Part shown: positions 17,964 through 27,941 of the stretch, piece after piece | Layout of the letters: each line of letters opens with the position of its first letter | Numbering within the stretch: the stretch's first letter is position 1 | Assembly: GCA_947259415.1 (NCBI GenBank) | Contig: CAMYMI010000005.1 | Span: 124,001-188,000 of the forward strand | Length of the DNA stretch: 64,000 bases | Direction of reading: 5' to 3' | From: an uncultured Ectothiorhodospiraceae bacterium | GTDB lineage: Bacteria > Pseudomonadota > Gammaproteobacteria > UBA9214 | Position numbers and translations under genes: made by a program | The notes under the pieces: model-generated | Databases searched by the model: none | What the model was told of the DNA's origin: nothing | The model's input: only the letters and a program-made list of their open reading frames with translations

Positions 17964-17993
17964 ATTTTAGCACTCCGTTATATAGAGTGCCAA
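17964..17993 (-). promoter_or_regulatory. rpoH: rpoH promoter, -35 and extended -10
   Basis: On the reverse strand: -35 TTGGCA (17993-17988), 18-base spacer, then -10 TAAAAT (17969-17964) preceded by TGC, an extended -10. The rpoH ATG is 27 bases further on. The two hexamers sit in the two half-sites of the CIRCE operator. Confidence 0.65.
17967..17993. promoter_or_regulatory. CIRCE element (HrcA operator) at the rpoH promoter
   Basis: Forward strand TTAGCACTC-N9-GAGTGCCAA matches the CIRCE consensus TTAGCACTC-N9-GAGTGCTAA at 17 of 18 fixed positions with exact spacing. The single difference (C for T) turns the half-site on the reverse strand into TTGGCA, the promoter -35. HrcA binding here would block RNA polymerase from rpoH. 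Confidence 0.88.
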
Positions 17994-18096
17994 TTGTCTG
18001 AAAAGTTTCTGAAAAATCGGCGTGTTATGCGGAATCTTGAGGGCGGGCAGGACGCAGGTGGAAGTGCCCGCTACAGCCCGGGCGACGACCCCGGCT

Positions 18097-19083
18097 TCAG
18101 GACGGTTCGATGGCGCTGAGATGACGCCCAACCGCCAGCCAGGAACCCAGCAGGCCCAATGCGCTTCCGCTGCCCAGCAGCACGAGCAGCAACTGCAACG
18201 GCAGCGTCTGCAGGGCGAAGTGGCTTTGGTAGAGACCGGCCAGGTGCTGCACCGGACCGGCCAGCAGCCAGAAACTGATTTCCACTATCAGCCAGGCAAC
18301 GCCGGCACCCAGAACCCCGTACCAGATCCCGCTGTAGAGGAACGGGCGCCGGATGAAGCTGTTAGTGGCGCCGATCAGCTTGGTGACTACGATTTCCTCG
18401 CGCCGGTTCTGAATCTCCAGACGGATGGTATTGCCCACCACCAGCAGCACGGCCAGTGCCAGTAAGGCGCTGATCACCGCGACGCCGCGTCGGGCCATGT
18501 CCAGCATGGCGGCCAGTCGCTGGACCCATTGCAGGTCCAGTTGCGCCAGCTCGATCTCCGGCAGCCCACGGAACTTCTGCTGCAGTTCGCTGGCCGACTG
18601 CGGGTCGCCGTGACCCGGGCCGGGTGTCACCAACAGCACTACCGGCAGCGGGTTCTCTTCCAGTGCGCCGAGCACGTCGGCGAAACCGGCATGCTGGCCG
18701 AATTCTTCCAGCGCCTCGGCCGGGGTTACCATGGTTACCCCGGCAATTTCAGGCCAGTTGCGTATTGTTTCTGCCAGGGTGGCGGCCGCGGTCTCCGATA
18801 CCCGGGGTTTGAGGAATACTGACAGGCTGGCCTGTCCGTCCCAGGAACCGCTGAGCCGGTCAAGGTTGTCGAGCAGCAGGTACATCCCCGCGGGCATGGA
18901 CAGGGCAATCCCGAGTACCGCGGTCGTCATCAGGCTGGAAACCCAGTTGCGGTAGAGCCGTCCGAGACTGTCGAACGCGACCTGGGCATGACGCAACAGC
19001 CAGGTTCGCAGCGATAGCCGGCGACGCAGTGACTTGCTCCAGTGATGCTCTGAGCGCCGCCGGTTGATGCGTGCGCGCTTCAT
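18097..19083 (-). CDS. ftsX: cell division protein FtsX
   Basis: Membrane partner of FtsE; the complex sits at the division septum and activates peptidoglycan hydrolases through a periplasmic loop. 328 aa with a basic cytoplasmic N-terminus, a first helix at about 48-70, a large periplasmic domain (LSVFLKPRVSE... region), and three C-terminal helices including the FtsX-family core VAVISALLALAVLLVVGNTIRLEIQNRREEI. It overlaps ftsE by 4 bp (ATGA). rpoH lies downstream on the same strand. Confidence 0.95.
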   Translation of the reverse strand: MKRARINRRRSEHHWSKSLRRRLSLRTWLLRHAQVAFDSLGRLYRNWVSSLMTTAVLGIALSMPAGMYLLLDNLDRLSGSWDGQASLSVFLKPRVSETAAATLAETIRNWPEIAGVTMVTPAEALEEFGQHAGFADVLGALEENPLPVVLLVTPGPGHGDPQSASELQQKFRGLPEIELAQLDLQWVQRLAAMLDMARRGVAVISALLALAVLLVVGNTIRLEIQNRREEIVVTKLIGATNSFIRRPFLYSGIWYGVLGAGVAWLIVEISFWLLAGPVQHLAGLYQSHFALQTLPLQLLLVLLGSGSALGLLGSWLAVGRHLSAIEPS

Positions 19084-19751
19084 GCGGAGGCCCTGCCAGA
19101 GTGCAGCAGGCGTCCGTGGTCCAGGGTAATGACCGGGTAATCGAGCTGCTGGATCAGGGTGACGTCATGGCTGGCGATGAGTACGGTGACTCCCACCTGA
19201 TTGAACAGGGCGAACAGGTTCATGATCTCGCGCGACAATTCTGGGTCGAGGTTGCCGGTCGGTTCGTCGGCCAGCAGCAACAGGGGCTTGTTAACCACAG
19301 CTCGGGCGATGCCCACGCGCTGCTGTTCGCCACCGGAGAGAGTGATGGGGTAGAGGCGTTCCTTGTCGAGCAGGCCGACCTTGTCGAGCGCTGCACGTGC
19401 CCGGCGCCCGACCTCCTGGTGGCGATAGCCGGCGATAATCAGCGGCAGGGCGACATTGTCGAACACGGTGCGGTCAAAAAGCAGGTTATGGTTCTGGAAG
19501 ATGAAACCGATCTTGCGGCGTATATATGGGATGCGTCGCCGGCTGATGCGCGAGACATTCTGGCCATCGACGAAGATCTGGCCACGAGTCGCACGCTCGA
19601 CCATTGCGATCAGCTTGAGCAGTGTGCTCTTGCCGGCGCCTGAGTGCCCGGTGAGGAAGGCCAGTGCGCCGCGCTCGAGCTGGAGACTGATGTTACTGAG
19701 AGCCTCGAAACCACCCGGATAGCGTTTACTGACGTTGTCGAAGCGAATCAT
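19080..19751 (-). CDS. ftsE: cell division ATP-binding protein FtsE
   Basis: ABC ATPase that energises FtsX. Walker [10 protein letters not shown] near residue 36, signature [14 protein letters not shown] near 136, Walker [13 protein letters not shown] near 160, and the H-loop ASHDVTL. 223 aa, the family norm. The gene is coupled to ftsX by a 4-bp overlap. Unlike the usual tight ftsY-ftsE arrangement, 391 bp with a long inverted repeat intervene upstream, so ftsEX expression may need its own promoter or read through a hairpin. Confidence 0.96.
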   Translation of the reverse strand: MIRFDNVSKRYPGGFEALSNISLQLERGALAFLTGHSGAGKSTLLKLIAMVERATRGQIFVDGQNVSRISRRRIPYIRRKIGFIFQNHNLLFDRTVFDNVALPLIIAGYRHQEVGRRARAALDKVGLLDKERLYPITLSGGEQQRVGIARAVVNKPLLLLADEPTGNLDPELSREIMNLFALFNQVGVTVLIASHDVTLIQQLDYPVITLDHGRLLHSGRASA

Positions 19752-19769
19752 GGGTTATCAGGTATTGTG

Positions 19770-20104
19770 TTCACCGCAAAGGCGCACGACTGCAGGGATG
19801 CAGGAGGTAGAGTAACGCATGGAGCAGTTACCGAAAGTAAGTAAAGTAAAAAATGATTGTTTAAAACCATAATTAAAATTCGCAAGCGGGGATTTGCTGC
19901 AAACGCTGGATCCTGTACCGTCTCTATGGTTTGTCGGTTTCACTGTGATAATAAAGAAGTTTGTTTTAGCAGTTGCTTTGACTCGGCGTCCTCAACAACT
20001 CCGCGGTAATAACTTTCCTTTTCTGTACTTTACGTACTTTCGGTAACTGCTCCATGCGTTACTCTACCTCCTGCATCCCTGCAGTCGTGCGCCTTTGCGG
20101 TGAA
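19770..20104. repeat. 79-bp inverted repeat flanking a 177-bp AT-rich spacer, between ftsE and ftsY
   Basis: Left arm 19770-19848 and right arm 20026-20104 are reverse complements with one mismatch in 79 bp; the outer 70 bp are perfect. The outer ends read TTCACCGCAAAGGCGCACGA. The spacer (19849-20025) is AT-rich and has no convincing gene. The structure fits a MITE or a pair of inverted element copies. It occupies most of the ftsE-ftsY gap. Confidence 0.88.
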
Positions 20105-20142
20105 TCATTGTAATTTGCTTATTTTACAGGTCGTTATTGCTG

Positions 20143-21114
20143 TTATGTTTCGAACAGCGCAGCGACAAATTCCCCGGCATCAAACTCGCGCAGGTTCTCG
20201 ATGCCTTCGCCGACCCCGATGAAGCGAATGGGGATGCCGAGCTTGCTGGCAATTGCGAAGATGATGCCGCCTTTGGCGGTGCCGTCGAGTTTGGTCAGGG
20301 TGATACCGGTGAGCCCCACGGCCTTGTTGAACTGCTGGGCCTGGTTGAGCGCATTCTGGCCGGTGCCGGCATCGACCACCAGCATGACCTCATGAGGCGC
20401 ATTGTCATCCAGCTTGCCCAGCACCCGTTTGATTTTCTTCAGTTCTTCCATCAGATTCGATTGCGTATGCAAGCGTCCGGCAGTATCGGCAATCAGCACG
20501 TCGATGTCGCGTGCCTGCGCCGACTGCAAGGCATCGAAGATGACCGAGGCTGCATCGGCACCCTGCTGCTGTGCCACGACCGGGACGTCATTGCGCTCGC
20601 CCCAGGTCTGCAGCTGCTCCACGGCCGCGGCGCGGAAGGTGTCACCGGCGGCCAGCATGACCTTGAGGCCCTGGTGCTGCAGACGGTGGGTGAGCTTGCC
20701 GATGCTGGTGGTCTTGCCAGCACCGTTGATGCCGACCATCAGGATCACATAGGGCCGGATGCCTGCCGGTATAACGAGTGGATGGCTGCAGGGTGCGAGT
20801 ATGGCCTGCATGTCCTCACGCAGGGCATTCATCAGGGCATCGGCGTCAGCCAGTTCCTTGCGTGAGATTCGACGAGTGAGATCGTCGATGATCTCGCGCG
20901 TGGCCTCCACCCCCACATCGGCAACCAGCAGGGCGGTCTCGATTTCCTCCAGCAGTTCATCGTCGATGGCCTTGCTGCCGAGCACCAGCGCAGAGACGCC
21001 GTCTGTCAGGCTGTGGCGGGTACGTGCCAGTCCGGACTTGAGTCGGGCGAACAGACCGGTCTTCTTCCCTGGCTGGGAATCGCTCGTGGACTTGTTTTTT
21101 CTGAAACCAAGCAT
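20143..21114 (-). CDS. ftsY: signal recognition particle receptor FtsY
   Basis: SRP receptor GTPase that docks ribosome-SRP complexes at the membrane. NG domain motifs: G1 VGINGAGKTTSIGKL near 127, DTFRAAAVEQL near 156, G3 DTAGRLHTQSNLMEEL near 209, G4 TKLDGTAKGG near 268 and the closing GVGEGIENLREFD. At 323 aa it lacks the long acidic A domain of E. coli FtsY; only a short basic N-terminus (LGFRKNKSTSDSQPGKKTG) precedes the N domain. Divergent from the M16 peptidase genes. Confidence 0.96.
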   Translation of the reverse strand: MLGFRKNKSTSDSQPGKKTGLFARLKSGLARTRHSLTDGVSALVLGSKAIDDELLEEIETALLVADVGVEATREIIDDLTRRISRKELADADALMNALREDMQAILAPCSHPLVIPAGIRPYVILMVGINGAGKTTSIGKLTHRLQHQGLKVMLAAGDTFRAAAVEQLQTWGERNDVPVVAQQQGADAASVIFDALQSAQARDIDVLIADTAGRLHTQSNLMEELKKIKRVLGKLDDNAPHEVMLVVDAGTGQNALNQAQQFNKAVGLTGITLTKLDGTAKGGIIFAIASKLGIPIRFIGVGEGIENLREFDAGEFVAALFET

Positions 21115-21220
21115 GAATTAAATTGTCTGTGATTGAGCGGTAGTAATGGAAAACGGTGCGTTGGGTATCCTATCATCCCATACCTGTCCGGGTTAACAGA
21201 CAAGATTCTGGAGAATTTGT

Positions 21221-22581
21221 ATGCGTGTTGTATTGACTGTGGTACTGCTCTTCTTCAGTCAGCTGGTGCTGGCGCGCGCCGCGGTGCATGAATACCGGCT
21301 CGATAACGGCATGAAGCTGATCGTCAAGGAAGACCATCGCGCCCCCGTGGTCGTCTCCCAGGTGTGGTACAAGGTCGGCGCCAGTTACGAGCACGACGGC
21401 ATTACCGGCATCTCTCATGTGCTGGAGCACATGATGTTCAAGGGCACTAAAAACCATGATGCGGGTGAGTTTTCCCGTATCATCTCCGAAAACGGGGGGC
21501 GCGAGAATGCCTTTACCAGTCGCGACTATACCGCCTATTTCCAGCGCCTGGAAAAGAGCCGCCTGCCGGTGAGTTTCGAGCTGGAGGCGGATCGCATGCG
21601 CAACCTGCAGCTGGATGAGGCCGAGTTCGCCAAGGAACGCAAGGTCGTGATGGCCGCCTGCGTACCGAGGACAAGCCCACCTCGTTGACCTACGAGCAGT
21701 TCCAGGCCACGGCCTACACCAGTAGTTCCTATCGCAACCCCACCATCGGCTGGATGGACGATCTCGAGAATCTGCAGCTGGAGGACCTGCAGGTCTGGTA
21801 CGAACGCTGGTATGCGCCGAACAATGCGGTTCTGGTCGTGGTCGGGGATGTGCAGCCCGAAGAGGTCTTCAAACTGGCCACTCAGCATTTCGGGCCGCTC
21901 AAGCCCGAGCAGATCAAGGCACCCAAGCCGCGTCTCGAGCCCCCGCAACCCGGCCAGCGGCGTATCACCGTATCGGTGCCGGCCGAAGTGCCCTATTTGT
22001 TGATGGGTTTCAAGGTGCCGGTACTGGGTACCGCCGAGGATGACTGGGAGGTCTATGCCCTGGAGGTACTGTCCGGCATCCTGGATGGCGGCGCCAGCGC
22101 GCGGCTCGCCCGGGAACTGGTGCGTGGCAGCCAGATCGTCTCCAGCACCGGTGTAGGCTACGATCTCTACGACCGCAAGACCAGCCTGTTCCTGATCGAG
22201 GCGACCCCCAGTCGGGAGCGCAGCATCGCCGAGGTTGAGCAGGCATTACACGAGCAGATCAGGCGCCTGCAGGAAGCGCCGGTGGAGGCCAGCGAGCTGG
22301 CGCGCGTCAAGGCTCAGGTGGTTGCCAGTGATGTCTTCGAGCAGGACTCGATTTACTACCAGGCCATGCAGATCGGCCGGCTGGAGTCAGTCGGGCTGGA
22401 CTGGTCGCTGATGGATGAGTTTGTCGAGCGGATCAACGCCGTGACCGCCGAACAGGTTCAGGCGGTTGCCAGAAAATATCTGGTGGCAAAACAGCAGACA
22501 ATTGCCGTGCTCGATCCCCTGCCGCTGGATTCCGGCAACAAACCGCGACCGGCATCACCGGGAGGCGGCCATGTCCATTAA
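21221..22581 (+). pseudogene. M16 family zinc metallopeptidase, frameshifted
   Basis: Periplasmic insulinase/pitrilysin-type peptidase in two frames. Part one (21221-21688) has a signal peptide (about 1-20) and the zinc motif HVLEH at 66-70, then shifts after KVVMA. Part two continues in frame from about 21655 (RLRTEDKPTSLTYEQFQATAY...) to 22581. Homologues read VVMEERRLRTEDKP here, so about seven bases appear lost at 21650-21656. Everything else, including YEQFQATAYTSSSYRNPTIGW and the C-terminal domain, looks intact. It may be a recent mutation or a sequence error; the catalytic half alone would be truncated. Confidence 0.88.
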
Positions 22582-23899
22582 TTATCTGGAACGGGCTGTC
22601 TGCTCCGGTGCTGTGGTCCTCGCAGCCTGGTTGTTTACCCTCGGCACGGCGCTGGCGATGCCGCCGATCCAGCACTGGCAGACAGCGACCGGTGCGCGCG
22701 TTTATTACGTGCCAGCGCCCGAACTGCCCATGGTGGACATCCGCGTGGTGTTCGCAGCTGGCAGTGCGCATGACGCCGGTCTGCCGGGGCTTGCCAGCAT
22801 GACCAACCACATGCTGGACAAGGGGGCCGCGGGACTGACGGCCAACGACATCGCTGCCCGGCTGGAAGGGCTGGGTGCGGAGCTGGGTACCGGTGCCCTG
22901 CGTGATATGGCCTGGGTGTCGCTGCGCAGCCTGAGTGATGCGGCATTGTTCGAACCCGCAATGGAGGTCTTGCAACAGGTACTGAGCGAGCCGGACTTTA
23001 ATGAGCATGATTTTGAACGTGAGCGTGAACGTACGCTGGTCTCGCTGCGTGAGGACGAGCAGTCGCCGTCCACGATTGCTGGATACCGTTTCTACCGGGC
23101 GGTCTTTGGCGAACATCCCTATGCAACGCGCCCGGTCGGTGATGAGGCCAGCCTGCAGCGGATGACGCTCAAGGACATCCGTGCGTACTATGAAAAATAC
23201 TATGTCGCCGGTAATGCCGTCATCGCGGTCGTGGGCGATATCGACCGCAAGGCGGCTGAACGCCTGACGCAGCGTGTTGCCGGTGCACTGCGTGAGGGTG
23301 GGCCAGCCCCCGCCGTATCGGCGGTCGCGTCGCTTGCGGATGCATCCGAAGAACTCATCTTTCATCCCTCGACGCAGACCCATGTGCGCATGGGTGCGCC
23401 GGGCATGCGCCGCGGGGATCCGGACTATTTCCCACTCTACGTGGGCAACCACATCCTCGGCGGTGGCGGACTGGTGTCGCGCCTCAACGAGGAGATCCGT
23501 GAAAAACGCGGTCTCTCCTACAGCGTGTACAGTTATTTCTCGCCCATGGCCCGGAAAGGACCCTATATCTTCGGACTGCAGACACGCAATGATCAGGTGG
23601 GCGAGGCCCTCGATGTGATGCAGGCGACCCTGAAGAGCTTCCACGCGGAAGGGCCGACAAAGCAGGAACTGGTGGCTGCCAAGAAAAATATCACTGGCGG
23701 GTTTCCCCTGCGCGTCGACAGCAACAGCAAGATCGTCGAGTACCTCGCCATGATCGGCTTTTACAAACTGCCACTGGACTATCTCGAGACCTTTAATGAA
23801 AGGGTCGAGGCCGTCACCCGCGAGCAGATACGTGACGCCTTCCGGCGCCGGGTTCCCCTGGATAATATGGCGACCGTGATCGTGGGTGGGGAAAAGTAG
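22571..23899 (+). CDS. M16 family peptidase-like protein, non-catalytic type
   Basis: Second member of the tandem M16 pair. Signal peptide about residues 1-30; start ATG 22571 has a strong GGGAGG site and overlaps the first gene by 11 bp (442 aa). The zinc motif is missing: the position of HxxEH reads NHMLDKGA. The Arg/Tyr substrate-binding segment GGGGLVSRLNEEIREKRGLSYSVYSYFSP near 300 is kept. This is the pattern of heterodimeric M16B peptidases, where one subunit binds zinc and the other supplies Arg-Tyr. The partner upstream carries HxxEH. Confidence 0.88.
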   Translation: MSINYLERAVCSGAVVLAAWLFTLGTALAMPPIQHWQTATGARVYYVPAPELPMVDIRVVFAAGSAHDAGLPGLASMTNHMLDKGAAGLTANDIAARLEGLGAELGTGALRDMAWVSLRSLSDAALFEPAMEVLQQVLSEPDFNEHDFERERERTLVSLREDEQSPSTIAGYRFYRAVFGEHPYATRPVGDEASLQRMTLKDIRAYYEKYYVAGNAVIAVVGDIDRKAAERLTQRVAGALREGGPAPAVSAVASLADASEELIFHPSTQTHVRMGAPGMRRGDPDYFPLYVGNHILGGGGLVSRLNEEIREKRGLSYSVYSYFSPMARKGPYIFGLQTRNDQVGEALDVMQATLKSFHAEGPTKQELVAAKKNITGGFPLRVDSNSKIVEYLAMIGFYKLPLDYLETFNERVEAVTREQIRDAFRRRVPLDNMATVIVGGEK

Positions 23900-24108
23900 C
23901 CCGTGACATTTGCCGGGACTACGCGCTAACCGGTTTTATCTGACATGCTGACATGGCGATCGCCGGCAGTTGTCCCGCTGCCTCCCTGCTAGGCTTTCCA
24001 TCGGATTGTCCCGGTTCGAAACTGATGGAGATGTCCGCTAGCACGATATTGCTGTCTACATAAACAGGGAGGTGCTTTTGTCCAGGGATTGGACACCCTT
24101 GTAGCGCG

Positions 24109-24150
24109 TGCCGGCTTGGTTGCCAGGCCTTGCCGGCATGTTTCTTTTTG
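24109..24150 (+). terminator. possible terminator after the M16 genes
   Basis: TGCCGGC (24109-24115) pairs with GCCGGCA (24132-24138), then TGTTTCTTTTTG. The loop is long (16 bases) and the T tract is offset by a base or two, so efficiency is uncertain. It lies in the 357-bp gap 23900-24256, which otherwise holds only small palindromes. Confidence 0.5.
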
Positions 24151-24154
24151 TCAA

Positions 24155-24199
24155 TGCCTGTCCCCGGATGTCGCCAGCTCCATCCGGGTGAAACAGGCA
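24155..24199 (+). promoter_or_regulatory. two-part 15-bp hairpin upstream of rsmD
   Basis: TGCCTGT (24155-24161) pairs with ACAGGCA (24193-24199), and inside it CCCGGATG (24163-24170) pairs with CATCCGGG (24181-24188), around a 10-base loop. It lies 57 bp before the rsmD start. It could be an RNA leader structure or a REP-type palindrome. Confidence 0.55.
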
Positions 24200-24256
24200 A
24201 TAAAAGCGTTGCGGCGGGTTTGACGGCTGTCTGGCAAGGCAGGATGATGCCTGCAC

Positions 24257-24829
24257 ATGAAAACCAACCAGCCTCGCAACCAGTTGCGCATCATCGCCGG
24301 GACCTGGCGTGGCCGCAAACTGGGATTTGCCCCGGTGCCCGGCTTGCGTCCCACCCCGGACCGTGTCCGGGAAACCCTGTTCAACTGGCTGGCACCGGTG
24401 GTCCGTGGTGCACGCTGCCTGGATCTGTACGCCGGCAGTGGCGCCCTGGGCCTGGAGTCCGCCTCGCGCGGTGCCGCCGAGGTCGTGCTGGTCGACAGCA
24501 ATCCCCTGGTTGTGCATACCTTGCAGGAACAGCTGCGCTTGCTGAACGCCGACCAGGTCCGGGTGGTGCAGGCCGATACCGGAGCGTACCTGCGCGGTCC
24601 GGCGCAGCCATTTGACGTGGTGTTTCTCGATCCACCATTTCGTGAACAGCGTCTGCCGGAAGCGATACGGCAACTCGAGGCGGGCGGTTGGCTGGCGGAC
24701 GAGGCCTGGGTTTACCTGGAGGCGGAACGGCAACTGGAATTGTCACTGCCGGCGAACTGGGAGTTGTACCGCAGCGAGACAGCCGGCCAGGTGGGATATC
24801 ACCTGGTGCGGCGCCACCTGCTTGAGTGA
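24257..24829 (+). CDS. rsmD: 16S rRNA (guanine(966)-N(2))-methyltransferase
   Basis: Methylates G966 of 16S rRNA in the assembled small subunit. N-terminal IIAGTWRGRKLGF and RPTPDRVRETLFNWL, SAM motif LDLYAGSGALGLESASRG near residue 55, and catalytic FLDPPF (the [DN]PP[FY] motif of N-methyltransferases) near 123. 190 aa. Position next to ftsY/M16 and coaD is the common gammaproteobacterial order. Confidence 0.96.
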   Translation: MKTNQPRNQLRIIAGTWRGRKLGFAPVPGLRPTPDRVRETLFNWLAPVVRGARCLDLYAGSGALGLESASRGAAEVVLVDSNPLVVHTLQEQLRLLNADQVRVVQADTGAYLRGPAQPFDVVFLDPPFREQRLPEAIRQLEAGGWLADEAWVYLEAERQLELSLPANWELYRSETAGQVGYHLVRRHLLE

Positions 24830-24912
24830 CCACCATCAGGCAGGAAGCGCCGTTTCAGTTTCTGTGTGTTTGTGTTGAGTATGTCCGCAGGGTTCTCTTG
24901 ACCGACTGTTAA

Positions 24913-27439
<2,527 letters not shown>

Positions 27440-27510
27440 AAGACTGATTATCAATGCGAAATCTGGGGTAAAATATCTTCTGTTCGTAGCTGGATCATGA
27501 GGGACCTGTG

Positions 27511-27753
27511 ATGACGCAAATCCAGATATACCTGACCGGACACTGCCCCTATTGCGTGATGGCCAAGCGGCTGCTGGAGAGCAAGGGGCTGGGTTACGAG
27601 GTGATTGATGTTTCCGCCGACAGGGATCGCCGCCTGGAAATGATGGAACGTTCCGGTGGTCGGTACACGGTGCCGCAGATCTTCATCAATGGTGAATCCA
27701 TCGGCGGCTACGACGAGCTGTCCCGCCTCAATGCCGACGGGCAGCTGGATTGA
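27511..27753 (+). CDS. grxC: glutaredoxin 3
   Basis: 80-aa glutaredoxin with the dithiol active site CPYC at residues 11-14, the TVPQIFING cis-proline segment and the GGYDEL glutathione-binding end. ATG 27511 is preceded by an in-frame GTG at 27508 and a GAGGGA ribosome site. Reduces disulfides using glutathione in the cytosol. Confidence 0.95.
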   Translation: MTQIQIYLTGHCPYCVMAKRLLESKGLGYEVIDVSADRDRRLEMMERSGGRYTVPQIFINGESIGGYDELSRLNADGQLD

Positions 27754-27790
27754 GTACCAGCAATTGCAGGCAACGAACTGAACTGGTGAC

Positions 27791-27821
27791 AGCCCGGATG
27801 CAAGGGAGTTGAAACCGGGCT
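27791..27821. repeat. REP-like hairpin after grxC
   Basis: AGCCCGG (27791-27797) and CCGGGCT (27815-27821) form a perfect 7-bp stem with a 17-base loop. It lies in the 27754-27941 gap between convergent genes. No T tract. Confidence 0.5.
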
Positions 27822-27941
27822 ACAGTCGTTTTACTCGGCGGGCTGACGTTCCCGGAACTTCATCCGGTCCCGGAACCGGCCGCGTTTCTGATCCCGGGGC
27901 TCCGTGCCTTGCGTGTCTTCGACTGATTTGTCCCTGGCCTT

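Noticed and set aside
19849-20025. Possible small gene in the spacer of the 79-bp inverted repeat
   Set aside because: Short frames only, AT-rich, no ribosome site and no family resemblance.
22433-23644. 403-codon frame antisense to the second M16 gene
   Set aside because: Shadow of a well-conserved gene; no recognisable domain.
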